DNA of 64,000 nt from Odontocerum albicorne (Eukaryota > Arthropoda > Insecta > Trichoptera > Odontoceridae). The first letter of the stretch is position 1. Each line of letters starts with the position of its first letter. The notes under the pieces are model-generated. The model was not told where the DNA came from, ran no database searches, and saw only the letters and a program-made list of their open reading frames with translations. Below are positions 40,370 to 51,769 of the stretch, in pieces. The position numbers and the translations under genes are program-made. The stretch spans positions 23,305,933 through 23,369,932 of the forward strand of contig OX463863.1 in assembly GCA_949825065.1 (NCBI GenBank). Direction: 5' to 3'.

Positions 40370-41900
40370 GATAATGAAAGATTAGAGCAAGTTAAGAAAT
40401 TCTGCTATTTGGGCAGTACTATATGTTCACAGATGAGGGAAGAGTCAAGTTAAGAGGGATATTGAATGGTGTGTGCAGTGATAGGAACAAAGTCAGTGAA
40501 TGGGGCACTAGGACATATATACTCGAACTGAACAGCATCAAAATTTGCTAAAATACAGTCTGTCCAATGAGAAAGGTGACTGATTTTATTTTCACATAAC
40601 CGCCAGCGCCATCTGTGGATGAATAAATGCGTTAACTAGTGTGACATTTTGACTACCTTCCGTAATAGTTTCAAATTGCTGGAGAGCATTGAAGATGATC
40701 CACGTCCTGGAACATCATTGACAGTTCGAATTACAGAAAATATTAAAAAAGTGGCTGAAATTCTTCGAAATGATCATTGTGCGTCTACTCGGCTCATCGA
40801 GGAGCTCACTGGAATTCCTAAATCCACTGTACATCTCATTTTAACGGAAAATTTGGGTAAACCATACGTACCACACACATTGACTGACGATCAAATAGTT
40901 TGGAGAGTGGAGCGCTGCAAAGACATGAAAAGAGCGACTGACATGGATCGAGACTTCATGTCAAGCATTGTAACAGGTGATGAAACATGATGCTTTCAGT
41001 ATGAGCCACTTACAAAGTGCCAGAGCTCGGAATGGAAGGGTCTATAATCTTCGAAACCGAAAACAGTTCACATGCAGAAGAGACGAATCATGACCCTGCT
41101 CGCGATTTTCTTTGATTCCAAGGGAATTCACGCCAGAATGTCGTAGTCTTTGTTGCACGACAATGCACAAAAGAAAGATTGTACGTGATTTCTTAGCCAA
41201 AAAAAGTATTGTGGTGTTCGATCAACCTCCTTTTTCGCCTAATTTGGCTCCATGCCACTTCTGGCTGTTCCCGAAACTGAAATTGCCGATGAAAAAAAAG
41301 CGTTTCGACACGATTTCAGATACCCAGAAGGATTCGACCGCGATTTTGGAGGCAATTCCGAAGAATGAACTTCAGAAAATGATACAACAGCTTCCAGTAT
41401 TGTATTGACTCACAAGAAGTGTATTTTGAATAAAAGGTAATGTCAACTAAAAATAAACAATGTCTTGTATTTCATTTACCGTCAGTCACCTTTCCCATTG
41501 GACAGACTGTGTCCATAACAATATTTTGGTGTCAACTTTGATGTGTAAGAGTGAAATGTGGAAACTGATAAAAGCTGGATAAACGATTTTGAAATGCGTG
41601 CCCTGAGTAGAATACATGGGGTGACAATGTATGACAGAATGAAATGAAAATTGATAAATGTGAACTTAAGGCTGCTCCGTTGAGATTATGAGGATAAAGA
41701 GATGCTGGAATGGTTTGAGCAGGAATGAATGAAGAAAGATTAACAAAACAAATATAAAGTGCAAATGTGAGAGGAAGACCGAGGAAAGTATGGTTAGATC
41801 AAGTGAGTTATATTTTGAAAGGAAACGTAGAAAGTGAGAGAAATTGTAGAAGTTGTGTATGGATGAGTAGGAGGCTAAGGATGTGTGTCGGGATAGGAAA
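40370..41900 (+). pseudogene. RTE-type LINE remnant interrupted by a mariner
   Basis: 40370-40555 reads VDNERLEQVKKFCYLGSTIC then SQMREES; after the mariner, 41575-41900 reads FEMRALSRIHGVTMYDRMK and degenerate tail. The 'LEQVxxFxYLGSxI' and 'FEMRxLxRIxG' motifs are RTE hallmarks. Stops are frequent. Confidence 0.75.
40556..41510 (+). mobile_element. Mariner-like element, degenerate
   Basis: Inverted ends cagtctgtccaatgagaaag / tttcccattggacagactg. Transposase pieces: SFKLLESIEDDPRPGTSLTV, then STRLIEELTGIPKSTVHLIL (helix-turn-helix), SSIVTGDET*, LLHDNAQ and PNLAPCHFWLFPKLKLPMKK. Several stops and frameshifts. Its 5' end also occurs at 22740. Confidence 0.85.
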
Positions 41901-41987
41901 GTCTGGTGATTTGTCATCTCTAACTACCCTTACAGAATAATGAAGTGATGGTATACATGTAAATTAATATAAGTTCAGTAAGTGTAC

Positions 41988-42171
41988 TTGGGTCTGTGGG
42001 ATTATCAACAACATGTCTGGAATCTGCTCTGATATATTGCGCACATTCCTGTTTGATATCTGCCTCATGTACACTGATATCATACTGGGGGAACACTGCT
42101 GCAGTATCTCCATCTTCTGCCTTTTCTTCTTTCACCATTACATCTGCACTTTTGTGTAGCTGAGGATCCAT
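41988..42171 (-). CDS. Zinc-finger gene 2, exon A
   Basis: Minus strand. ATG at 42171 lies 7 bases inside the exon, whose acceptor gtttccag ends at 42179. It encodes MDPQLHKSADVMVKEEKAED, then GDTAAVFPQYDISVHEADIK, then QECAQYIRADSRHVVDNPTD and PS, ending in phase 1 at cccaA|gtacac. The donor is weaker than the gtaaac of genes 3 and 4. Both SUMO-like sites (VKEE, IKQE) are present. Intron 1 (about 3.9 kb) holds a LINE, a mariner and three repeats. Confidence 0.8.
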
Positions 42172-42282
42172 CTATAACCTGGAAACATTCACAATAGTTT
42201 AACAATGAGTTTATAATACGTTCAACCCTTTAATGTAGAGAAGCATAAAAGTACATTCAGTTCCAGTTCCAGATATTGGATA

Positions 42283-42400
42283 TTATACTAAAGTAAATTT
42301 AGCATGGCCCCTGTGACATTTCCCAAATTTGCCCCAATACAACCTTGTAACGACATTCAGTCATTTTAATTATTTTATCAACTTTAATATAGGGCGTTGC
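42283..42400 (+). mobile_element. Partial copy of the 'gtagcatggnccctgtgac' MITE
   Basis: Matches the first ~115 bp of the element at 42609 (tgccccaatacaaccttgta, acgacattcagt). Confidence 0.7.
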
Positions 42401-42608
42401 GGATCTTTTTCGGGCTGCCGGGGACAAAGATGCCTACTCTCATGTGATAGTCAACGTTGGGGGGACCTGACATGACACTGGGAAGAAGAAGATTCATTTC
42501 TGATATCTTCATAGTGTCTTATTTCATACACTGACACTCCATAACATTTATTTAATTCTACTTTTATCTTTTTTCTGCCAATTCCAAATCAAGGTGGGCA
42601 CTAATACA

Positions 42609-43190
42609 CTATACTAAAGAAAATGTAGCATGGACCTTGTAACATTTCACAAATTTGCCCCAATACAACCTTGTAACGACGTTCAGTAATTTTATTTATT
42701 TTATCAACTTTAATATAAGCCTCGATTCTAATACATAGCAAGTTATTTAGGTAAATACATTACATAAAACTAACAATAATGAAAAATTAATACATCTTGT
42801 TACAAATTAGTGAAAATATGGCAGTTTGTTAAAATCAAATAATATTTGGCGACGTTCGTCAAAAGTCACTACGTTAGTCTGCATTGGCTAGGGATGGGGT
42901 ATACGATAATTGGATTTTCGATTTTTTTATACCTAAAATTAAATGTTCGTAATTAGTATTAATTCATAGTGGATCTTGGCCTATTTAAAGAAAGATACAA
43001 ATCATACAAAACATTAAAACGTCAATATAATGAAAATTAGGAATTAAAACGTCAGTTTAGAGAAACACATCTTTTCGATTTATAAACAAAAAACGATTCG
43101 ATTTGTAAAAAAAAAAACGATTTTACCCCATCCCTTTGAGACATGACATTTCAAACGTCACAGGAACCACGCTACATTTTTTTGAGTATA
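42609..43190 (+). mobile_element. MITE X with 'tactaaagaaaatgtagcat' ends
   Basis: Inverted ends: tatactaaagaaaatgtagc and gctacatttttttgagtata. Body of about 580 bp, non-coding. An inverted copy lies at 44497-45215. Confidence 0.8.
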
Positions 43191-43847
43191 GTAAATGATA
43201 ACTTTCCTGACATGATCGTCTTCTTTATTTATTCCTTCATTTTATTTAATCATCCACCCAATTGGTCCAACAGGGCGGGGCGGGGTATAAAGATAAGAGG
43301 TTTGGCCATTGCTGGTTCCCCAGCATGGTATGGTCTCCCTCTGTGTGTTAGATAGACGATTAACAAGAAGACAACCCTTTTTGGAATGTCTATAAAGCAT
43401 ATTAATGATATTATATGAACACTACACACTCCCATTACACTCCACCTAAAGCTGAATGTGTTACTATCACATATCGGAAAATCTACAAAGGTTTATTTGT
43501 AGTTTGGCTTCTTGCAATTTTCTTATCGAATATTTTAAATTTTTACAATATAAAATGTTTGTTTGATTGTACTGAACATCGACAAGGAAAAGATATTTTT
43601 AAAATGCCATCAAAATGTTATTTTTTTATCAAAATTGGAGTTAGTCAAGTTTAAACTAATACAAATCATTTGATTTAAGTTTAAATTAACTAAAATAGTT
43701 TATGGGGAAAATGTGTAAACTCTAAAAATATGTAAACTAAAAAAATACGCACAATCGATTACTGTCAGTTCATTAGGATAGAAATAACCATAGATGACCA
43801 TTAAACAGACCATAGATATATACGAGCGAGGTCGACAGCCGTATACA
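43191..43847 (+). other. No gene recognised
   Basis: Contains a GC-rich word run (ggccattgctggttccccag) of unknown origin; no coding frame. Confidence 0.35.
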
Positions 43848-44351
43848 TCAGGCTAGACTTGCATTTAATAAAAGGTCGAAAATAATAGAATCAAATAATA
43901 TAGACCTAAAACTGAGAATACTCCTTATCAAGACCTATGTATGGAGTATCTTGATGTACGGCTGCGAGACATGGTGCCTATCCGAAAGAGATAGACGAAG
44001 ACTAGAGGCTTTTGAGATGTGGTCCTATAGAAGACTATTAGGAATTTCCTGGAGAGACCGCATCACAAATGAAGAGGTTCTCCAACGAATCGAAGGAGGA
44101 AGGCACCTGCTCAGGATCCTGTCCGAAAGGCGTGCAAGATGGATCGGTCATATAATACGACAAGAGGGCCTCTTGCATGCCATAATGGAGGGTATGACCG
44201 AGGTACAAACTCTAGGGGACGCCCACGCCGAGAGTACCTGGAGGACCTGTTGGTGGACGTGCGCTGCTCAACATATACAGATTTAAAAAGAGCCGCACAG
44301 GACAGGGGGGAATGGAGGAGAAGAGTTGAAATTGCTGCAAACCAGTCTTAG
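43848..44351 (+). pseudogene. LINE (RTE/I-like) C-terminal coding fragment
   Basis: It reads ARLAFNKRSKIIESNNIDLK, then LRILLIKTYVWSILMYGCET, then WCLSERDRRRLEAFEMWSYR, RLLGISWRDRITNEEVLQRI and RARWIGHIIRQEGLLHAIME. A frameshift near 44200 moves into SRGRPRREYLEDLLVDVRCS ... DRGEWRRRVEIAANQS*. The fuller reading frame makes it the best-preserved LINE tail here. Confidence 0.85.
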
Positions 44352-44389
44352 GACTGCAGCCACGGAGGAGAGATATATACTTAGTTTTC

Positions 44390-44480
44390 TTGAATAATGG
44401 CCGTGAATTCTCATGTACGTAGTACATTTTCACTTGACACTGGCGTATACTCCTTCGTATATGGTCCTTATTCAACAAGA
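44390..44480 (+). repeat. Dispersed 'cacggccattatt' repeat, short copy
   Basis: ttgaataatggccgtgaatt (inverted) and cacttgacactggcgtatac. Confidence 0.6.
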
Positions 44481-44496
44481 AGAGAGGAGTATAATA

Positions 44497-45215
44497 TGCT
44501 ATATTCCAGAAAATGTAGCATGATCCCTGTGTCGTTTGAAATGCCATGTCTCAAGGGATGGAGTGAAATCGTTTTTTTATAAATTGAAAATAGTTTTTCG
44601 CTAAACTGACGTTTTAATTCCTAATTTTCATTATACTGACTTTCTAATGTATTGTATGATTTGTATCTATCTTTAAACAGGCCAAGATCCACTATGAATT
44701 AATACTAATTACGAACATTTCATTTTAGGTATAAAAAATCCAATTATCGACGACCTCCGTGGCCTGGTGGTAAGACACTTGTCTGTCGATCCGGAGGTTG
44801 CGGGTTCGATCCCCGCTGAACCCAGATTTTTTTTAAATAGGATTCCAATCTGGTTAACACTTAGGACCTATAAAAACATCTTTCTGGTTGGTTGAAAGAG
44901 ATTTCCACATATCAATAAACTCGCCAGGTTAAAAAAATAAATAAAAATAAAATATCGTATACCCCATCCTTAAACAACGCAGACTAACAAATATTATTTG
45001 ATTTTGACATATTTTGGCTAATTTGTAACAAGATGTATTAATTTGTCATTATTGTTAGTTTTATGTAATGTATTTACCTATATAACTTGTTATTTATTAG
45101 AATCAAGGCTTACAGTAAAGTTGATAAAATAATTAAAATTACTGAACGTCGTTACAAGGTTGTATTGGGTCAAACTTGTGAAACGTCACAGGGACCATGC
45201 TACCATGCTAACGTC
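44497..45215 (-). mobile_element. MITE Y (inverted copy of MITE X) carrying a SINE
   Basis: The reverse complement of 42609-43190 over most of its length (ccaagatccactatgaatta, aatgtatttacctatataac), interrupted by the SINE at 44750-44952. Confidence 0.82.
44750..44952 (+). mobile_element. tRNA-headed SINE, copy 2, with target duplication
   Basis: Head gacctccgtggcctggtggt, B box gggttcgatcc, LINE-like tail tctggttggttgaaagag and an A-rich end. Flanked by tatcg (44745-44749 and 44953-44957). The uninserted site (ataattggattttt in reverse) exists in MITE X. Confidence 0.88.
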
Positions 45216-45234
45216 ACATGACCACATAACACCT

Positions 45235-47000
45235 TGACTCTGACTAGAATAAAACTAATTATGTATGTAAGCAATTTACTATATAGTGTTCCATCTATTA
45301 AGGCAATCTGTGCTAGAGAGCGAGAATTTGAATCTATGGTTTTTTCTATGGAGTGTCAATAAAATCATTTGACAATGGCATCTATCCTTCATATAAATAT
45401 ATAGATGTTCACGGCCATTATTCACAAAGAACTGTCAATCAAGCATCACTTAACACTGGTGTATATTCCTTCGTATAGAGGAATTCACGTCCATTGTTCA
45501 AGAAGACACCGCATATCTGGCGAATACTCCATACCTTGCGTTCACGGCCAAGATGAAGTCACTGCGTATACTCCATCAGATATAGGAATGCATGGCCATT
45601 ATTTAGAAAGAATAGTGTTATTCCGGTCCAATTGATCTGTTCATTAGGTATTAAAAATATGCGATTTATTTTGTCAAAATTTTCGTTTTTGTGAGTTGAT
45701 CATGTTATTGATTTAGAGATTCACTCTGCCCGCTCCACGGTGATAGTATATCAGTGTGCGCTGCTTGATAAAGTGACATTTTGTGTTTTAAAAAGGCATA
45801 CTTTTACCTCAGTTCATTTTAACAGTTGATCTACTGGGATAGCGTTACATAAGTACAATAGAGGTTTTACAATTTTTTAAATAAACTATATTAGTTCTTT
45901 TACAATAAAATCAAGTTGTTTGGTTCAAACTCTACTTACTCTATATGAAAAATTACTTTTTTATGATATTTAGAACCAAATCCGGTACAAATCTAACAAA
46001 AATGTATTTTCTCAAACATTTTTCATTTTAAATTAATTTGAAGCAGTGGAAAGGACTAGATTGAATGGAAAAAAAATTGTTGTTCACTAATATCTTCCTT
46101 GCTAGATTTATCCCATTACAGAGAATTTATTTCTTTCTTGGGAATGCTGCGAGCTCTCTGAGTGGGGAAGACAATTTCCTCACGACAACTTAAGAAATCC
46201 TTCCACACCAGATAACTTCTTCCTGTTTTAATAATAACATCATTCAGCGAAGAGACACACATAACGCCTGTATAAAAACAAATACTAACCACCCTTATTC
46301 AATGGAAAAGCAAACCCGCCCCACCGGTAGGCAGTCCACCACTCCTTGAGACTTGTAAATTGTCACTAAAAAGGTTAATTTCGACAATGACAAATTTATT
46401 TCCATTTTTTTGGTAATCTGTGAAATAAAAATAAATTATTCTAACATTGCAAGTACCTACCTTGCGTTTGTGGACTTGTTTTACTTCAATTGGACGACTT
46501 TCTAAATTAGAATCCTCACGTCACACAGTAGCTTCTGCATTAATGTTGTGTTTCATTTACACTTCACCATCACTGTATGTTTTTATTTTCGGCTTTGCAG
46601 CATTGGGCAAATTACGTGATTGAATTTTTGTATTGTATGATTTTAATTATTGTTTTATATTGTGAACAAATACTATGCCATATGTTATATTGTAACTCTG
46701 TTCTTATTGTTATAAAAGGACAATGTATATAGCACCATTTAGATAGCGGACACCCTCAAGGGGTATCTAACTCTATATTTGAATTTGATATTATTGGCCA
46801 ATGAGAATATTACAAACTAAGTATATATAAGTTGAGTGTAACAATAGGAAGGTCGTGGTTGTGATCATTAGATATGGTACTACTCTGCATTTGCATTTGT
46901 TCAAAAAAACATATTTGGTATAAAAACCACAGTAAAATTATCAAGGCCAGACAAACTACAAAAACACCTTTAAAAATTTACTGATGTGTGACAGTAACAT
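45235..47000 (+). repeat. Segmental duplication unit, copy 1 (5' region of gene 3)
   Basis: Collinear with 55490-57150 and 62450-64000. Anchors: gagcgagaatttg, tcacggccattatt, gtatatcagtgtgcgctgct, gggaatgctgcgagctctct, ttcggctttgcagcattggg, gcggacaccctcaaggggta. Copies 1 and 3 are nearly identical; copy 2 differs more. Confidence 0.9.
46798..46831 (+). promoter_or_regulatory. Candidate promoter of gene 3 (CCAAT and TATA)
   Basis: CCAAT at 46798-46802 and tatatataag at 46822-46831, about 410 bp upstream of exon A. Both boxes and the following gttgagtgtaacRatagg are conserved in gene 4's copy. Transcription would start near 46855-46860, and a non-coding first exon would splice to 47236. Not proven. 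Confidence 0.5.
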
Positions 47001-47004
47001 GTGT

Positions 47005-47200
47005 CTAGTGTTTATTCCACTTTATATAAGGGTATAACCCTACCGGTTTCAAGGTTTTCTCCTCGTCATCAGGGAAGCACAAGCAAATCATGTCTTGTTA
47101 AATTACAAAGAAGATTATCATCTCAGGAAAGGTTTCATTTACTAATATCTGGCATTGAATATAGTTTTATGCTTTCCTATGTGAAAGCCTCATTGTATAA
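47005..47200 (+). repeat. 'accctaccggtttcaagg' dispersed element, copy in gene 3 5' region
   Basis: Also at 57748-57930 in gene 4 and at 8690-8880. It keeps the empty site (gacattgaatatagtttta) for the mariner found in gene 4. Confidence 0.7.
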
Positions 47201-47242
47201 TAAACTCATTGTTAAACTATTGTGAATGTTTCCAGGTTATAG

Positions 47243-47432
47243 ATGGATCCTCAGCTACACAAAAGTGCAGATGTAATGGTGAAAGAAGAAAAGGCAATAG
47301 ATGAAGATACTGCAGCAGTGTTCCCGCAGTATGATATCAGTGTGCATGAGGCAGATACTAGTATCAAACAGGAATGTGCGCAAGATATCAGTGCAGATTC
47401 CAGACATGTTGTTGATAATCCCACAGATCCAA
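47243..47432 (+). CDS. Zinc-finger gene 3, exon A
   Basis: ATG at 47243, seven bases after the acceptor gtttccag (AG at 47234-47235). It encodes MDPQLHKSADVMVKEEKAID, then EDTAAVFPQYDISVHEADTS, then IKQECAQDISADSRHVVDNP and TDPS, ending phase 1 at tccaA|gtaaac. Two extra codons (TS, from a 6-bp insertion) precede IKQE relative to the other genes. VKEE and IKQE fit the SUMO consensus. Confidence 0.85.
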
Positions 47433-47518
47433 GTAAACTTAATAAACTAGTATTGTTAAAATAAAATAAAAATGTGAGATATGACAGTCAATGACCTTTT
47501 GTTGTATGAGTGCTGTTA

Positions 47519-47592
47519 AACCTACAGGTACACACCACCTATTCCATATCAAGCATGGATAAGGTGGTGTGTGCTTTTAGGCCAGAATGTTT
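47519..47592. repeat. Intron 1 hairpin 'aggtacacaccacc/ggtggtgtgtgctt' (gene 3)
   Basis: Arms cctacaggtacacaccacct and aggtggtgtgtgcttttagg around a ~20-bp loop, followed by ccagaatg. Same words as the array at 40005-40325; copy at 59191. Confidence 0.8.
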
Positions 47593-48022
47593 TTGATATT
47601 TTTGTTTAGAAAAATATTTAAATCATTATAATAAGTTAAAAGTTGATTAGTCACTGCATGTTGATGTTCTGTTATGTTGTATACCTAATTTTGATCGAAT
47701 TCAAATATAAGGTAGTTCTGCTGATTAGAACCAAATCATCACACTTATTTTCCTTCTGTCCCTAACTGCACTATTACATATATTAACTGCACCATCAATC
47801 TTCTTGAGCATTCGACCTAATAATCTTCTTGAGTCACATAATAATAGCTAAAAAGACATGCCATATTAAGATAAGATAGCTCTATGAGTGTTGTGTTGGC
47901 CTTATTGTCAGTTCAGACTTATTAACAGAAAGTGAATGAAACGAGGTTTCAAGTTGTTGATATTATATTATCTATTTGTTTTATTACTTCAGAAGATTTG
48001 AACTTGTATGTTTTTTTCATAG

Positions 48023-48277
48023 ATATTAAAGCCCAGCCATCTTATGATACATTCAATAAAGAAGTTACCTCAGTAATGAGTTCACAAAGGCAATCCTATG
48101 ATGTGGAATTGGAAATTTGTTCAGATTTTGTCATAAAAGAAGAAAATGTAGAAGAGGATACTGCGCCAGCATTACCTGATATTGCTATGGACATACAAGA
48201 AGCGGATATAAAAAAAGAATTTGCTCAGAACAGTAACACAGAGACTGTTGAAGTTTCTGACACGCATGCAATAACGA
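48023..48277 (+). CDS. Zinc-finger gene 3, exon B
   Basis: 255 bp, phase 1-1; acceptor tttttttcatag, donor aacgA|gtaagt. It encodes (N)IKAQPSYDTFNKEVTSVMSS, then QRQSYDVELEICSDFVIKEE, then NVEEDTAPALPDIAMDIQEA and DIKKEFAQNSNTETVEVSD. SUMO-like sites IKEE and IKKE are kept. The usual cysteine of 'KKEC' is phenylalanine here. The intron upstream is collinear with those of genes 4 and 2 (atattaagataagatagct, tgtgttggccttattgtc). Confidence 0.86.
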
Positions 48278-48606
48278 GTAAGTATCATTATTTTAATTGT
48301 AATCTGAATAAGTTTTCGCTTATTCATTAAAATCTTAACAACACAATTTTTTTTATTTGGTTTGAAATAGGATTCAAATTAAGCCTTAGCATAAATGATA
48401 AAGTTAAAATATTTTTATCTTACCCCTGTCAATTTTTTTCTAAGTTAACAATTCAATACAAGTTAATTGTTGTATGAATCAAAGAGCTCAAATTTGAGAA
48501 ATTCTTTATTACAAAATGAACTAAGATCTATCTTTTCAACCCTTTTTATTATATTCAAAAGTATATATAAATCAGAAATTTTTTCTTAATTTTCATATAT
48601 TTTTAG

Positions 48607-49997
48607 ATTCAGGTGATATGAGCAACATTTATAAAAATAATCCATCTGGACAGAATTCCTATGGTTGTAGAAATTGTTCACAGAGATTCTCACGAAAAGA
48701 TAAATTAAGAGATCATGAAAGGATTCATAGTGGAGAAAAGCCTTACAGCTGTGGACAATGTGATAAGGCTTTCTCACGAAAAGATCAGTTGAAATCTCAT
48801 GAAAAGATTCATAGTGGAGAAAAGCCTTACAGCTGTGGACAATGTGATAAGACATTCTCACGAAAAGATAAATTAAGAGATCATGAAAGGATTCATAGTG
48901 GAGAAAAGCCTTACAGCTGTGGACAATGTGATACGACATTCTCACGAAAAGATCAGTTGAAATCTCATGAAAAGATTCATAGTGGAGAAAAGCCTTACAG
49001 CTGTGGACAATGTGATAAAACATTCTCACAAAAATGCCTCTTAAAAACTCATGAAAGGATTCATAGTGGAGAGAAGTCTTACAGCTGTGAAAAATGTGAT
49101 AAGACATTCTCACAAAAATGCCTTTTAAAATCTCACGAAAGGATTCATAGTGAAGAGAAGCCTTACAGCTGTGGACAATGTGATAAGACATTCTCACAAA
49201 AACGCCATTTAGATTATCATGAAAGGAGTCATAGTGGAGAGAAGCCTTACAGCTGTGGACAATGTGATAAGAGATTCTCACATAAATGCCTTTTAAAATC
49301 TCACGAAAAGCTTCATAGTGAAGAGAAGTCTTACAGATGTGGACAATGTGATAAGACATTCTCACAAAAAAGTTATTTAAAAAATCATGAAAGGATTCAT
49401 AGTGGAGAGAAGCCTTTCAGCTGTGGACAATGTGATAAGACATTCTTACGAAAAGATTGTTTGAATTCTCATGAAATGATTCATAGTGGAGAGAAGCCTT
49501 ACAGCTGTGAAAAATGTGATAAGATATTCTCACGAAAAGATAAATTAAAATCTCATGAAAAAATTCATAGTGGAGAGAAACCTTACAGATGTGGACAATG
49601 TGATAAGACATTCTTACGAAAAGATTGTTTGAATTCTCATGAAAGGATTCACAGTGGAGAGAAGCCTTACAATTGTGGTCAATGTGATAAGACATTCTCA
49701 CAAAAAGATAAATTAAAATCTCATGAAATAATTCACAGTGGAAAGAAGCCTTACAGCTGTGGACAATGTGATAAGGTATTCTCACGAATAGATAATTTAA
49801 AATCTCATGAAAGAATACATAGTGGAGAGAAACCTTATAGCTGTGGCCAATGTGATAAGACATTCTTACGAAAAGATTGTTTGAATTCGCATGAAAGGAT
49901 TCATAGAGGAGAGAAGCCTTATAGTTGTGGACAATGTGATAAGACATTCTCACAAAAATACCTTTTAAAATCTCATAAAAGGATTCATAATGGATAG
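48607..49997 (+). CDS. Zinc-finger gene 3, finger exon (16 C2H2 fingers)
   Basis: It follows acceptor atatttttag and begins (N)SGDMSNIYKNNPSGQNS, then 16 fingers of 28 residues. Most read YSCGQCDKTFS-[RQ]K-x-x-L with linker HSGEKP. The spliced protein is 611 aa. Fingers form sub-families alternating along the array: RKDKL (-1,2,3,6 = R,D,K,D or S) and RKDCL. They are so alike at DNA level that recent expansion and gene conversion are likely. TAG at 49995-49997 replaces GAG of the linker (HNG* versus HSGEK), and one more intact finger follows in frame. Expected function: nuclear DNA binding, target unknown. Confidence 0.93.
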
Positions 49998-50405
49998 AAA
50001 CCTTACAGCTGTGGACAATGCGATAAGACATTCTCACAAAAAGATAAATTTAAGTCTCATGAAAGGATTCACAGTTGAGAGAAGCCCTACAACTGTGAAA
50101 ATTGTGTAAAGACATTAGATGATAATGCAAATTTAATTCGCCACTTGAGGATTCATATTGGAGAGAAGCCCTACAGTTGTATGAATTGTGCGAGAATATT
50201 TATTAAAAAAATGACTTAATATTCCATTAAAGGATTCATGCTGGAGAAACTTGACAGCTGTGGACAGTGTGGGAAGCAGTCTCAATAGAAGTTAAGGATT
50301 CATAGTGGATAAGAGCACTTAAAGCTGTGGGAATTGTGGGAAGACATTCTTAGAAAAAGGTTATTTAATATCTTGTGCAAGGAATCACAGTGAAGAGAAA
50401 TACTG
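49998..50405 (+). pseudogene. Former 3' fingers of gene 3
   Basis: In frame after TAG: KPYSCGQCDKTFSQKDKFKS then HERIHS*, EKPYNCENCVKTLDDNANLI and RHLRIHIGEKPYSCMNCARI, followed by frameshifts and further stops. Their style (DDNANLI, NCAR) resembles genes 1 and 2, suggesting a longer mixed ancestral array. Confidence 0.85.
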
Positions 50406-51532
50406 AAACGGCATTGTGGAATTACATTATTAAATCAAAGCCAGCGAGAAACTCACTTTTCAAAAAAGAATCATTTATCCTAATCTTTTAATAATAATTT
50501 TATTATTTTTCATAACTTTTGAAATAGTTTTTTAGGTGTTAAATTTTGTGGTTTTACTGTTTAATAAATTAATAACCTGTATTTTGATGCACTAGCCTGG
50601 ACACTGGCTGGATTAATGTTATGTTTATTATCAATAAAACTGCATGAATTATTGGATTTTTTTATTAAATTGATACCACCTCCCAGTAATAGAAAAATTA
50701 AATGTCTCTATGGTACTACTACCGTGACTGGAGGAGCGTATACAAGGGGTTGAAGGTGATAATGACAACTGAAGTAAATTTTTTTATTAAATATGGAAGC
50801 GATACAGTAGGTCGATAGGGTTGGTTCAGGTAGGGTATCCGCGTCAGTCCGAGAATAATGCTAGGACGGCTCGAGGTGAGCGGCAATGCTGGTCCTAGCT
50901 GGACAGCAAATCTTTGAATTCAGAAATTCTGTTTAATGCTAGTCTGTGTATAGTATACTGATGGTGGGTTAGTGAAAACGATCGACTATACTGCACTCTT
51001 AAGCTAAAACGCAGCTTACGGGAAAAAGTCAGAAATTTAACTAAGTATCTTATGAGGCAATATCAAATTCTGAACCATAATCTATAACAAAAAATACAGT
51101 AAACTATTTATTTCAATATATAAATCGACATAATGTCTTCTTCAATTTTATAAAATGCTAGGGTTGTCTAAGAGAAAAGTAGTAAAATGTGATCCATTAG
51201 CAAAAAGACAGCAAGTGCCTATGCGTTTGCTGCGTTTTTGCTTATGAATCGCATTTTAATCCTTTTTTGTTTATGAATCACGACATTTTTGACATAACCT
51301 CAAATAAGTTACTTCCTGACTACTTAACTGACGTTTTGTAAGTTGGTCTTGCGCAGCATTTTATTGAAAAAATATTTGTTCTATCTTATACTATGAGCCG
51401 TGGGAAGAAGTTTCTCCACCTTGCATCGGCATTATCGAATAAGGCAAGGCAATGTTCAAAGTGCTGCAAATTCCGATGGAATAATGGTACGAGTGTGTAA
51501 TACACATACATATTTGTTTATAATTAGCTACA
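50406..51532 (+). other. 3' flank of gene 3; nothing recognised
   Basis: No gene or repeat seen; likely 3' UTR near 50450-50650 (several aataaa). Confidence 0.4.
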
Positions 51533-51690
51533 GTACCTGACAGTAAGTAATACACATCGTTTGTAGAGCGTCGTCTCTGCCGCACGATGCACTAACCGCA
51601 TCGTGACTATGATACCGGACTGTTAGCGCATCGTGCGACAGAGGCGACGCTCTACAAACTATGTGTATTACTTACCGCCGGGTTCTGTAC
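51533..51690. repeat. Foldback MITE, ~65-bp arms
   Basis: Left arm gtaagtaatacacatcgttt gtagagcgtcgtctctgccg; right arm cgacagaggcgacgctctac aaactatgtgtattacttac; loop of about 30 bp. Flanked by gtac words. Confidence 0.82.
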
Positions 51691-51769
51691 TTCGTACTTC
51701 ATTAATAATTTAGATTTTTATATGTCAGATTTAGCCAATAATTCAATTGATTTTATAGGAATGTTTATA

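Noticed and set aside
47932..48330. 132-residue frame including MNETRFQVVDIILSICFIT before exon B of gene 3 (same at 59602)
   Set aside because: The extra N-terminal part is intron read-through; the acceptor tttttttcatag and phase agree with starting at 48023 (59693).
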